Below are positions 26,269 through 34,810 of a DNA stretch of 64,000 nt, one piece after another. Each line of letters opens with the position of its first letter. Position 1 is the first letter of the stretch. The DNA comes from Shewanella schlegeliana. Lineage in GTDB: Bacteria; Pseudomonadota; Gammaproteobacteria; Enterobacterales; Shewanellaceae. A program made the translations under genes and the position numbers. The notes under the pieces are model-generated. The model had not been told where the DNA came from. It did no database searches and worked only from the letters and a program-made list of their open reading frames with translations. The stretch covers positions 62,001 to 126,000 of the forward strand of contig NZ_JAESVD010000013.1 in the NCBI RefSeq assembly GCF_016765635.1, in the 5' to 3' direction.

Positions 26269-27639
26269 GTGAACAAATTCCAGCATAAAAAGCCTGTTGC
26301 TTACAGAGAAATCCTAGTGCTTGACCTCACTGGTGAGTTTTTTTGTTGTGAACAGGAACTTAAACCGTTGCATTGGCACTGTATTCACGCCGCAACCCTT
26401 CCTTGCGCAAAAAAAGCATTGCGAGATTATAATTTCTTCGTTGCCATTGCGGTGTTATCTAAAAATACTCAGCAACGGGTGCTCAACAACATCAATGAGA
26501 TAAACCTGCGTCAACAGAATATTATCTGGGTAGCCGTATTGATCGATATCGATGCGGAAGATGCAAAGTTCACTTCACATCTTCCCTACTATTTTACCGA
26601 CTATCATCATCTTCCCATTGACTGGAACCACCTAAACCAAACATTAGGCCATGCCTATGGTATGGCACTGTTGAAGCAGAAAGATCAAAATAGTTGCTGT
26701 CATCTAGGCCAAAAAACGCCGCTGTTGGGCGACTCTCATTTGATCAATAAACTCAGAGATAATATTACCAAGGTTGCCGCATCAGACGAGTCAGTACTGA
26801 TCAGTGGTGAAACCGGTACGGGGAAAGGCCTTTGCGCCCATCTTATCCATAGCCAGTCAGCCAGAAAAAGAGGCCCTTTCATCACTATCAACTGTGGCGC
26901 TTTACCGCAAAGCTTGATCCATTCTGAACTATTTGGTCATGAGAAAGGTGCCTTTACTGGAGCTGATAAACAGTACATAGGCCATATAGAGAGAGCCAAT
27001 AAAGGCACGCTATTTCTAGATGAGATTGGTGACCTTACATTAGAGTCTCAAGTGAACCTGTTACAATTTCTCGAAGAACATATCATCGAGCGCCTAGGTG
27101 GTAACAGAAACATAGCCATAGATTGCCGAATCATCTTCGCCTCCCACGTTAATCTTGAAATCGCGGTCGAAGAGGGGCGATTTAGAGAAGATCTCTATTA
27201 TCGCATCAATATATTGCACCTTAATGCGCCAAGTCTTAGAGAGCATAAAGAGGATATCCCACAGCTCGTAAGTGAGTACTTAGATCTGTTCTGTCCCGAA
27301 CATCAAAAGTATACCATAGCCCCAAAAGCACTGGATACCATGCTAGCTTATGAATGGCCAGGCAATGTCAGAGAGCTCAAGAACCGCGTACATCGCGGTA
27401 TTATCATGGCAAACAGTGAGCAATTGAGCGCAGCGGATCTAGGGATAAAAGTCACCAACATTAAACCAGATGAAGACGATGTGGTTGATCTCGCTCAGCA
27501 TAGAGTCGTAATCGATACCGAACTGCTACTCGATGCCATCAAGCGTAATAACCACAATATCTCTGCTGCAGCACGCGAGCTTAAGATTTCAAGAACCACC
27601 TTTTATCGCCTTATTAAAAAATGCAAGATTAAACTCTAA
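26269..27639 (+). CDS. VpsR-like sigma-54 activator with degenerate receiver
   Basis: A 456-residue enhancer-binding protein. Residues 1-140 look like the atypical receiver domain of VpsR (WHCIHAATLPCAKKAL early, YGMALLKQK at the end) and show no clear phospho-acceptor pocket. The AAA+ domain has Walker A GETGTGKG (about 180-187), an intact sigma-54 contact loop GAFTGA (227-232), Walker B LFLDEIGD (about 248) and an RFREDLYYRIN arginine-finger region. A Fis-type helix-turn-helix ends the protein (ISAAARELKISRTTFYRLIK). It starts at GTG with AAGGGAGA just before. It is co-transcribed with the thiol lipoprotein 43 bases downstream. Likely targets are the two flanking secreted-protein genes. Confidence 0.88.
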   Translation: MNKFQHKKPVAYREILVLDLTGEFFCCEQELKPLHWHCIHAATLPCAKKALRDYNFFVAIAVLSKNTQQRVLNNINEINLRQQNIIWVAVLIDIDAEDAKFTSHLPYYFTDYHHLPIDWNHLNQTLGHAYGMALLKQKDQNSCCHLGQKTPLLGDSHLINKLRDNITKVAASDESVLISGETGTGKGLCAHLIHSQSARKRGPFITINCGALPQSLIHSELFGHEKGAFTGADKQYIGHIERANKGTLFLDEIGDLTLESQVNLLQFLEEHIIERLGGNRNIAIDCRIIFASHVNLEIAVEEGRFREDLYYRINILHLNAPSLREHKEDIPQLVSEYLDLFCPEHQKYTIAPKALDTMLAYEWPGNVRELKNRVHRGIIMANSEQLSAADLGIKVTNIKPDEDDVVDLAQHRVVIDTELLLDAIKRNNHNISAAARELKISRTTFYRLIKKCKIKL

Positions 27640-27682
27640 TGTTGGCTATTTGACTCCATCTAAATAGCCGAGGACCCCCACA

Positions 27683-28465
27683 ATGTTAAGATACAAACGA
27701 CTACCGATTGCATTAATGCTGACACCATTATTGCTCACAGGCTGCCAACCTCAGGATAATGCCGAAGTGAAACAGGAAATAGCATCACTCAAGCAGGAAA
27801 TCTCACAGCTGAAAAAAGAGATGAGTACGATTGGAGGCCAAGTTAAAGATATTCATACCATTGCGATGCGCTCACAAAAGCCGCAATATAAAATCTTACC
27901 GACACAGCCTAACTTTAATGAAGATGGTAAGCTGCCTTCACTGGGTGATGTCACTGCTCAGCTAGCTATTATCGAGTTTTCTGACTATCAATGTCCTTAC
28001 TGTAAACGTTTTATCGATCAAACATTTACTAAACTAAAATCCAATTATATCGATACGGGTAAAATCCAATATCTAACCCGCGACTTTCCGCTGAACTTTC
28101 ACCCTAAGGCTAAAGGTGCAGCCATAGCAGCAAACTGCAGTTTGCAACAGAATGCATACTGGCCGATGCGAGACACTCTATTTAAAAATATGCAGCAACT
28201 AGATGATGAGCTTTACCAACAAACCGCCAGCAATCTCTCGTTAGATATCACCAAATTTAACGCTTGTCTTGCAGATGAACAGATGCTCAATAAGGTGCAG
28301 CAAGATGTTGCCTATGGCTCCTCTCTAGGAATTAGAGGAACACCAAGCTTTGTAATTGGCCGAGTCGAGAACGGTCAATTAATCTCACCTAAACTGGTTG
28401 TTGGAGCCCAGAATTATCAAACTTTCGCGCTATTACTCGATGAACTACTCGCCCCCCCCCAGTAA
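27683..28465 (+). CDS. DsbA/DsbG-like thioredoxin-fold lipoprotein
   Basis: A 260-residue thiol-disulfide exchange protein. A lipoprotein signal with LLLTGC (Cys about residue 20) tethers it to a periplasm-facing membrane. A coiled coil follows (about 27-58). The thioredoxin domain has catalytic CPYC at 104-107 and the cis-proline loop RGTPSF near 215. It most resembles DsbA-like proteins of the thioredoxin_4 family. It shares an operon with the sigma-54 activator and lies between two secreted cysteine-bearing proteins, so a role in their disulfide formation is likely. A run of nine C (28452-28460) sits three codons before the stop. Confidence 0.88.
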   Translation: MLRYKRLPIALMLTPLLLTGCQPQDNAEVKQEIASLKQEISQLKKEMSTIGGQVKDIHTIAMRSQKPQYKILPTQPNFNEDGKLPSLGDVTAQLAIIEFSDYQCPYCKRFIDQTFTKLKSNYIDTGKIQYLTRDFPLNFHPKAKGAAIAANCSLQQNAYWPMRDTLFKNMQQLDDELYQQTASNLSLDITKFNACLADEQMLNKVQQDVAYGSSLGIRGTPSFVIGRVENGQLISPKLVVGAQNYQTFALLLDELLAPPQ

Positions 28466-28548
28466 AGTGGCTAACAAAAAGTATCTAGTAAGCGGTAGCT
28501 TCCGTAAATATATCGCGAGGCGACACCACTTCCGCTTCTAATTAATGA

Positions 28549-28580
28549 TACCAGTATCGAGCTAGCGCTCCTTACTGGTA
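28549..28580. terminator. Structured hairpin after the thiol lipoprotein gene
   Basis: TACCAGTA (28549-28556) pairs with TACTGGTA (28573-28580), enclosing a two-base internal loop and a GAGC-tagc-GCTC inner stem. There is no following T-run, so it may be a terminator, a 3' end stabiliser, or an RNA motif. Confidence 0.4.
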
Positions 28581-28825
28581 ATGGCTTCTTACTAATAATA
28601 GTTCCTTACAATCCCCCTCCACTTAAACAGAGGCTGATATACTCCTTTTTAAATACCTATCTTACGGCAACCAACCCCGCCCTTACTTACTCTAAATAAC
28701 AAGTAAATTAAGTGTATTAACGACTTACACTGATAAAATCCTAGGCACTAATTCATCGTGATTTTTCGTTAGTAAAAACGCATTCTCAACCCTGTTCTAT
28801 GAATTCAGAAGATAACTGCACCAGG

Positions 28826-28841
28826 TGTAACAGGCGTTACA
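28826..28841. promoter_or_regulatory. TGTAAC palindrome, candidate activator site
   Basis: TGTAAC-aggc-GTTACA (6+4+6) lies 154 bases before the -24 box at 28995, a normal distance for a sigma-54 enhancer. The half GTTACA, again after a CCAGG, also occurs at 23612 upstream of the other secreted-protein gene. Suggested ligand: the Fis-type HTH of the activator at 26269. Confidence 0.4.
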
Positions 28842-28994
28842 ACCACATGTTGAACACTGCTTTAAAAATAAACTTTTAATAAACAACAGATTATAAATAC
28901 AGTTAATTACTTCTGTTTCACCCCTGAAACATCACCTTCCATTATCAGCACCAGCAAAAACACATTACTTAATATATTCAAACACTTAAATCAA

Positions 28995-29011
28995 TGGCTT
29001 AGGGTTTGCTT
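28995..29011 (+). promoter_or_regulatory. Candidate sigma-54 promoter of the DUF11-repeat gene
   Basis: TGGCTTAGGGTTTGCTT has GG at 28996 and GC at 29008 with exactly ten bases between. The -12 part TTTGCTT is ideal; the -24 part TGGC is kept but followed by TT rather than AC. A transcript starting near 29021 would have a 200-base leader. Confidence 0.45.
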
Positions 29012-29110
29012 ACTCTCTAAGCATAAGTTTGAATTTGACCTCTCTGAACCCAATTGCTAGCGATCTTCTCAGTCAGGTAATCAGTCTTATCGGCAAACCG
29101 CCGACAGTGA

Positions 29111-29128
29111 CGTGACCATGATGTCACG
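29111..29128. promoter_or_regulatory. CGTGAC palindrome in the leader of the DUF11-repeat gene
   Basis: CGTGAC-catgat-GTCACG (6+6+6), about 98 bases before the ATG. The GTGA/TCAC halves resemble CRP but the spacer is eight rather than six, so CRP is unlikely. It could be an operator or an RNA stem. Confidence 0.35.
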
Positions 29129-29225
29129 CCAAATTTTGACACTCTCCAAGTAAGTATCATATTGGAGAAATTGACAAAAACTAAGCACGTTTTATCCATA
29201 TTCACTTATTAAGATGGTAAATATT

Positions 29226-31571
29226 ATGAAACGAATCAAATGCAAAAAGCTTATTCGCGCGCTAGGTATTGCGCTTATAAGCTCGACCACCCTCTATGGT
29301 GTGACGAGCCTGTCAACCGCAGATGCTGGAGCCTATGACTGGCTAGGCATGAGCGAAGACCCAACTAAATTCTGTATGGCTGATGCCTACCTGATGAAAG
29401 CAGGTAACAAGCTTGCTCAGGGCTCACTCAACTGTACTGCGAATGACGTTGAAATCACTAAAGTCACTCCTACCGACCCTAACGCCGAGTGTAACTTAGG
29501 TGACGTGTTCACCTTCAATGCCGATGTGACAGTACGAACTAATGCGAATGAGCGTTGGGATACCACTTTCTATCTACCTTTGACCGAGCAAAGTCCTCAA
29601 GTTGTACAAGGTGCCGGGCTTCGTAACTGTAGTATGATTTTACCGATCCCAGGTGATAGCGGTGAGACGGCAGATGTCCAACTAGATGGCGACCAATGTG
29701 GTGATATCACCAAAGCCTTAGGCCCTGATGAATATGTGCTCACCAACGAGCCCATCACCATGTTATGTGCCGATGCTGATGGTAATAATCAGGCAGACTT
29801 TACCTACTGTGCGGCTTGGGATAACATCGACAGAGATAATTGTACCTATGGAGAAGACCCTTATGCAGGTCAAATCCCCAACAACAAATCAAAATGTAAC
29901 TGTGACACCTTTAATATCGATGTCTTTATTAAGCCGACCCCACCTGTAATCACCAAAACACTCACGAGTGTCTCAACCCGTAGTGAGCCTGGTGGCACCT
30001 TTAGCTATACCGTTAGCTTTACTAACCCTAATGCCCAAACCTCACTGTTTATCACATCATTAACTGATGAGATTGATATCGGTGGCGAAGGTACTTTCGA
30101 TACTTCAATTAATCTTTGGGGTCCAACTGTCACACCCGATCCAGACGTTGATGGGCTGTATCTAAAAGCTACTAACTGTTCAATGCCAGCTAACGGTGGT
30201 GAAATTTTACCGAGTGCCACATACAGTTGTGCCTTCACGGTACATATAGTCGACAGAGACTTGCCGAATGACCAAAGTCCACAGTTCTACGATGACCTCG
30301 TTAAACTTGCACTGATCGATAAGAACGGTGATGCCGTTGTTAATGGCGATAGCTGCTCAGCGATTAATAGCGTTGCTGGCGATCATTGTAGTAATGAAGT
30401 CAGAGTGCAGATCACCAACCTACCACCAGCAATAACCGTGACTAAGACGGCTAACCCAACCGAGGTTTTAGAACCTGGCGCAAATGTCGAGTTTACCGTT
30501 AAAGTACAAAATGATGCTGCATTCTGGGATTCTCCACTCATATTAACAGTATTAAATGACACTGACTTTGGTGATCTACTGGCCGATGAGTGTACTGGGA
30601 TCTCTACTAGTATTGCGCTCGGTGGCACTTATACCTGTAAGTTCACCAAATTTATCGGTGGTAATGCAGGCGATCAGCACTCCAATACCGTATCAGCAAC
30701 CGCTATCGATGATGAGGCAGATAAGGCAACGGGTAATGACTCTGCCATGGTCGATATCCGTGATGTACCATCGTCAATCACTCTGATTAAGACTGCAAAC
30801 CCAACTGAGGTGTTAGAAACTGGTGACGATCCAAATAACTATAGTAACGTTAGCTATAACTTTAAGTTTAAAGTCAACGCTGCAGGTGTGGATGATGTAA
30901 CCTTCAAGACTCTCACCGATAATAAGTTCGGCACTCTAACCGGACAATGTATGGTTAACAGCAAAAATGGTAACCCTATCACTCCTACAGCACTTAACGG
31001 CTTTGTATTACAGCCAGGAGATTACGCAAGCTGTGATATCACCAAAGGGCTACAGGGTAATGCGGGTGATACTCATGTCAATATTGCCACTATTACAGGT
31101 GTCGATGAAGACGGTCAGGATGTCGATGCATCCAACGATGCAACAGTGACCTTTACACCGCAGGCTCCTGATACCGATATGGCATTCGCAACCAGTATGC
31201 TAGTAGTGTTAGAGCTAACTAATGCCGGTGTCGAGAATGTGACCTTAACAGATCTCACAGTGAAGGGTGTTACAGTTGCCCATAATAATACACATCCTCT
31301 GTCTGAATTTGTCATTCTCAATGCTGCCAACGGTGAACATGCAGGTGTATCTTACTCACCTTGTGCCATTGATACGGTACTTGGTTATAACGGTTCAGGT
31401 AGTGAACACTATACCTGTGCCTTTACCATAGAGCTTAAGCCGGGTGTGGAAAACACTGACAATATAAAATTCCTAGCAACGGGTGTTGATGGTATCGTCG
31501 CTGTGGTAGAAGATGATGAAGGTACGCAGATTGTCAATGGCGTAACTGTTGAAGTTAATACTGTTGAGTAA
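29226..31571 (+). CDS. Large secreted DUF11-like repeat protein, cysteine-rich
   Basis: About 781 residues. A signal peptide follows a basic start (MKRIKCKKLIRALGIALISS). The N-terminal 230 residues hold ten cysteines, ending in KSKCNCDTF. Four beta-sandwich repeats follow, from about 241, 402, 517 and 640; two open with the near-identical KTANPTEVLEPG and KTANPTEVLETG, the DUF11-type conserved repeat found in surface proteins. Each repeat region has one or two cysteine pairs, giving 20 mature cysteines in all. No transmembrane tail or known sorting signal is seen. An earlier in-frame ATG at 29214 is possible; 29226 gives the better signal peptide. Probably a surface or matrix stalk protein, in the same regulon as the gene at 23726. 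Confidence 0.75.
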   Translation: MKRIKCKKLIRALGIALISSTTLYGVTSLSTADAGAYDWLGMSEDPTKFCMADAYLMKAGNKLAQGSLNCTANDVEITKVTPTDPNAECNLGDVFTFNADVTVRTNANERWDTTFYLPLTEQSPQVVQGAGLRNCSMILPIPGDSGETADVQLDGDQCGDITKALGPDEYVLTNEPITMLCADADGNNQADFTYCAAWDNIDRDNCTYGEDPYAGQIPNNKSKCNCDTFNIDVFIKPTPPVITKTLTSVSTRSEPGGTFSYTVSFTNPNAQTSLFITSLTDEIDIGGEGTFDTSINLWGPTVTPDPDVDGLYLKATNCSMPANGGEILPSATYSCAFTVHIVDRDLPNDQSPQFYDDLVKLALIDKNGDAVVNGDSCSAINSVAGDHCSNEVRVQITNLPPAITVTKTANPTEVLEPGANVEFTVKVQNDAAFWDSPLILTVLNDTDFGDLLADECTGISTSIALGGTYTCKFTKFIGGNAGDQHSNTVSATAIDDEADKATGNDSAMVDIRDVPSSITLIKTANPTEVLETGDDPNNYSNVSYNFKFKVNAAGVDDVTFKTLTDNKFGTLTGQCMVNSKNGNPITPTALNGFVLQPGDYASCDITKGLQGNAGDTHVNIATITGVDEDGQDVDASNDATVTFTPQAPDTDMAFATSMLVVLELTNAGVENVTLTDLTVKGVTVAHNNTHPLSEFVILNAANGEHAGVSYSPCAIDTVLGYNGSGSEHYTCAFTIELKPGVENTDNIKFLATGVDGIVAVVEDDEGTQIVNGVTVEVNTVE

Positions 31572-31644
31572 ATAACAGGGCTCAACCATTAACTGTACTA
31601 TTTTGCACAGTACTATGATTAACAGTACATAAGCTTTAAATGAC

Positions 31645-31677
31645 AAGAGGGCGACGGTAAAAACCGCCGCCCTCTTT
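31645..31677. terminator. Bidirectional terminator between convergent genes
   Basis: GAGGGCG-a-CGG pairs with CCG-c-CGCCCTC (31647-31674) around a TAAAAA loop; TTT follows on the plus strand. It separates the DUF11-repeat gene from the convergent protease gene. Confidence 0.7.
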
Positions 31678-31726
31678 ATAAATCACTATCTAGGATAGTA
31701 AACTTGATAGTAAACCTTGTGACAGG

Positions 31727-34700
31727 TTATTTCTTACCGTTACCATGGCCGTTACCACCACCGCCAGAACTCGCTAGGCTCAAGCTAACAGAAGCCGTTG
31801 CCGTCTTATCACCGTCACTGATGGTGTAACTGAAGCTATCGCTGCTCTTAAAACTTTTGGCAGGTGAATATATCACTTGCCCATTGCTATTTATCTGTAC
31901 GCTTCCCTTTGCTCCCTGACTCACTGAAACAATCGTCAGTTCATCATTCTCAGCATCCCAGTCATTGGCTAGCACATCGATGACCACAGATGTTTTGGAT
32001 GACATAGTCACACTATCACTAACCGCCACCGGCGCGGTATTAACAGCAGCCTTAACCGTATAGCTCAGACTGGTTTTTCCTAAATACTCTGCTTCACTCG
32101 CATTCTGAGCATTAAGGCCAATATTAAATGTTCCAGCTTCTGCCTTGGTATCCGATGTCACGCTAATATTGACAACAGTGCTGGCGCCAGGCGCTAACGT
32201 TACTCGTGTAGAACTAGCACTCCAGCCAGTTGGCACATCGGCAAACAGAGCAAATGCGGCCTCTGAGCACGCCTCACTATCATGACTCGTTACTGTAACG
32301 CTATAACTCACCTGAGTCCCTGCTGCAACCTCCCCCCCTTGAGGGTTTGATGCCACAATCGATGGTGCAGCCAATGTACAAGTTGGCAGCGGCTTTGCCA
32401 CCGTATAACTTGCGATATCATTGCCACTGTAACGATTATCGAGACGGTTTGTCGCGCTCATATCGAAATCATAAGTGCCATCTTGCGCAACTGCCGATGA
32501 TTCTACATTCAAACTAATATTGCGGCTCTCACCAGGCGAGAGACTCACCCCAAGGTTATCTGCACGCCAACCGGCAGGCACATTGGCTGTCACATCAAAG
32601 TCGCTACTTGCACAACTGCTGCTATCTTGACTGGTGATAGTTCCTCGGTAGGTTGCAGCCTCCCCAGGAGCCAGCTCACCACTATTATCGACTGACAAGA
32701 TAAATCTTGGGCTTGCCATGACGCAGGCCTCGATAGGTGAGTCAACAACATAGCTGACTATGCCTGTCTGAGCGTACTCGCTATCGCTACTGTCAACCGC
32801 CGTGATGGTGATATCGTAGAAACCATCAGTCGCAGTATCAGCCGAGGTCACATTTAAGCTCACTGTACTGCTCGCCCCAGGCGCTAAACTAAGACTATTT
32901 TGTGTCGCTGCCCAGCCACTCGGCACAACAGCTGACAGGTTATAATCAGATATCGCACAACCTGTACTGTCATTGTTAGTTACTGTTGCTTTGTAGGTAA
33001 CTGAAGTCCCCGCCTCAACCCAAGCACTTTCATTAGGCTGCAATGACAAACTCGGACTCGCCTTTACGCAGCTTAAACCAGAATAGCTAACACTGACGCT
33101 GGCGCCCGAAGCATCGGCCCACTCAGTGGTAATCGTTACGCCAGCATCGGGATCGGTATAACTTGTTCCCGCCAACAAGGCTGCATCATCAAAATCATAA
33201 ATACCACTGTTTGGTGTCATATCGATGAGCAGGTTACTCTGCATATCATTTTCAGTCGCTAGATGAAATACCACGCCATCGGTAATCCCATTTTTACCCG
33301 CAAGAAAATCATCGAAACCTATCGCCTGGCGATACTCAATGTAATACCACAGAGGTAAGCCTGTATCGGCATCGGTACCGCGTCGTACCTTAAGTCCCTT
33401 AGCATTACCAGCTGGCAAAGTTTCATAGGGCTCAAGCAAGTAGCTACCATCATTTTCAGCAGTAACAACTCCTCCAGCAGCAGGCGTTATCCAACCAAGC
33501 TGCTGTTTGCTAAACGCATTAAAATGCCCTGTTACTCCAGATTTACCCATGATATCCATGGTATCGCCATATTCAAATGACATACAACGGCCTGTTAATA
33601 CCCCTTCTGAGCAGTCATAATCTTTCGCATGGTGTAAGCCAAAATTATGCCCTAGTTCATGACCAACGGTACGCAATGTCATTGAACCGTTGATAAAGGC
33701 ACGAGAAGGACTTCCGCCGATAGTCCCCTGACCAGTCCAGCCACAATCTGAATTTTCAGGATAGATGTATACCCAGCGGTCATATTCTGATACATCCACT
33801 CCACTAGCGATAACGGCTTGACGACCATAATTATCGATATCGTTGGTTCTACATGTCGCATCGATTGGCAGGGTAAAGTAACCTTGTACAACACCGCTTA
33901 ACCAAGTTTGACCATAAGATGCTTCCTGGTAGTAGTCGTTGACAGTCCCAAAGACCATCTCTTGTACTTCTGCTGTTGTCCAAGGCTGACTCGTGTTGTT
34001 CTGAAAGTTAACTAAAATAACCAGCGTTCGCTGCTCACCTATTGTATTAGGCAAGCTAGATGCCGAAGCGCTCATTACATCCGTGGCGGCAAGAAGCTGC
34101 AAACTATCGCTGTCATCGTTTAGCACTAACGCGCTAGATTCTGTTTGCTCAATATCGCTCCCTTTAAACATCCAACCTTTAACTTTAATGTGAGCGCCTG
34201 TTTTCAGCTGCTCAAACTTAGATCCTTTAGCAAGGTGCAAGTCTACCGAGCCATTCTCTGTTATTAACGAGTGACGTAGCTGGCTATGGCTACCATCCTC
34301 ATAATCGACATATGACTGTTCAAGCTCACCTTTAAGCTCACGCTTTTGAGTCAGCATAGCCAATACATCTTTTGGCATACCAGCTCTAGCAGACTCAGGT
34401 AAAACGGCACGAACAGCAGCTTGAGGATCGGTTTTAACCAAATCCTTGAGTAATTCCTGACGGGCTTTAGCCTGCGCGATTAATTCTTGTTTAAGCTGTT
34501 GCTTATTTGACTTACTCGCTTGACGAAACTCTGTCATACGACTCGCAAGCTGTAAGGTCTGCTCTTCAACCAGTTGCTTATGAGGGTTGCCTTTCCAGCC
34601 CAGTGCGTGACCTTTAGCATGAGCTTGAGTGTACTCATGGCTAGCCGAGCCATTATTGCTTAGGGGGTGAGAATGTCTGGTATCCGTTACAGGTGCGGCA

Positions 34701-34810
34701 GTAGAAGTTACTGAAAGAGTGAAGGCTGAAAAAGTCAACAATGTCGTTGCCGATAGCTTCAGAATTGTGGCAGCCGAACGCGATGCCAATTTGACATTTT
34801 TGTTATTCAA
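31727..34810 (-). CDS. Secreted metzincin-type metalloprotease with repeat domains
   Basis: A 1027-residue secreted protease. A signal peptide (about 1-38, ending STAAPV) precedes a basic, Gln-rich propeptide (about 60-130). The catalytic domain has the zinc motif HELGHNFGLHH near 384-394 and a Met-turn TMDIMG near 418, as in metzincins of the gametolysin (M11) or M6-like groups. Three NEW3-like beta-sandwich repeats start with CVKASP (about 580), CVMASP (about 694) and CTLAAP (about 810), each with a second cysteine. A cadherin-like domain (SVVIDVLANDWDAENDE) near 940 and a GGGGNGHGNGKK tail end it. The tail lacks the hydrophobic segment of a GlyGly-CTERM anchor. It is a single gene, convergent with the DUF11-repeat gene. 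Confidence 0.88.
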   Translation of the reverse strand: MNNKNVKLASRSAATILKLSATTLLTFSAFTLSVTSTAAPVTDTRHSHPLSNNGSASHEYTQAHAKGHALGWKGNPHKQLVEEQTLQLASRMTEFRQASKSNKQQLKQELIAQAKARQELLKDLVKTDPQAAVRAVLPESARAGMPKDVLAMLTQKRELKGELEQSYVDYEDGSHSQLRHSLITENGSVDLHLAKGSKFEQLKTGAHIKVKGWMFKGSDIEQTESSALVLNDDSDSLQLLAATDVMSASASSLPNTIGEQRTLVILVNFQNNTSQPWTTAEVQEMVFGTVNDYYQEASYGQTWLSGVVQGYFTLPIDATCRTNDIDNYGRQAVIASGVDVSEYDRWVYIYPENSDCGWTGQGTIGGSPSRAFINGSMTLRTVGHELGHNFGLHHAKDYDCSEGVLTGRCMSFEYGDTMDIMGKSGVTGHFNAFSKQQLGWITPAAGGVVTAENDGSYLLEPYETLPAGNAKGLKVRRGTDADTGLPLWYYIEYRQAIGFDDFLAGKNGITDGVVFHLATENDMQSNLLIDMTPNSGIYDFDDAALLAGTSYTDPDAGVTITTEWADASGASVSVSYSGLSCVKASPSLSLQPNESAWVEAGTSVTYKATVTNNDSTGCAISDYNLSAVVPSGWAATQNSLSLAPGASSTVSLNVTSADTATDGFYDITITAVDSSDSEYAQTGIVSYVVDSPIEACVMASPRFILSVDNSGELAPGEAATYRGTITSQDSSSCASSDFDVTANVPAGWRADNLGVSLSPGESRNISLNVESSAVAQDGTYDFDMSATNRLDNRYSGNDIASYTVAKPLPTCTLAAPSIVASNPQGGEVAAGTQVSYSVTVTSHDSEACSEAAFALFADVPTGWSASSTRVTLAPGASTVVNISVTSDTKAEAGTFNIGLNAQNASEAEYLGKTSLSYTVKAAVNTAPVAVSDSVTMSSKTSVVIDVLANDWDAENDELTIVSVSQGAKGSVQINSNGQVIYSPAKSFKSSDSFSYTISDGDKTATASVSLSLASSGGGGNGHGNGKK

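Larger units (their letters stand above)
28466..29225. other. Long non-coding region before the DUF11-repeat gene
   Basis: About 760 bases with no credible gene. Besides the elements listed separately it has an AGTGTA-N9-TACACT inverted repeat (28711-28731). The first 120 bases belong to the end of the preceding operon; the rest seems to be a control region and a roughly 200-base 5' leader. Confidence 0.6.

Noticed and set aside
29111..29128. CRP site reading of the CGTGAC palindrome
   Set aside because: The GTGA and TCAC halves are eight bases apart instead of six.
29172..29190. Second -24/-12-like sequence TTGACAAAAACTAAGCA before the DUF11-repeat gene
   Set aside because: It has GA rather than GG at -24; the match at 28995 is better, so I did not call it.
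30433..30830. Possible DNA repeat from the two KTANPTEVLE copies
   Set aside because: The likeness is at protein level (domain repeats) and the DNA has diverged; not a mobile or CRISPR repeat.
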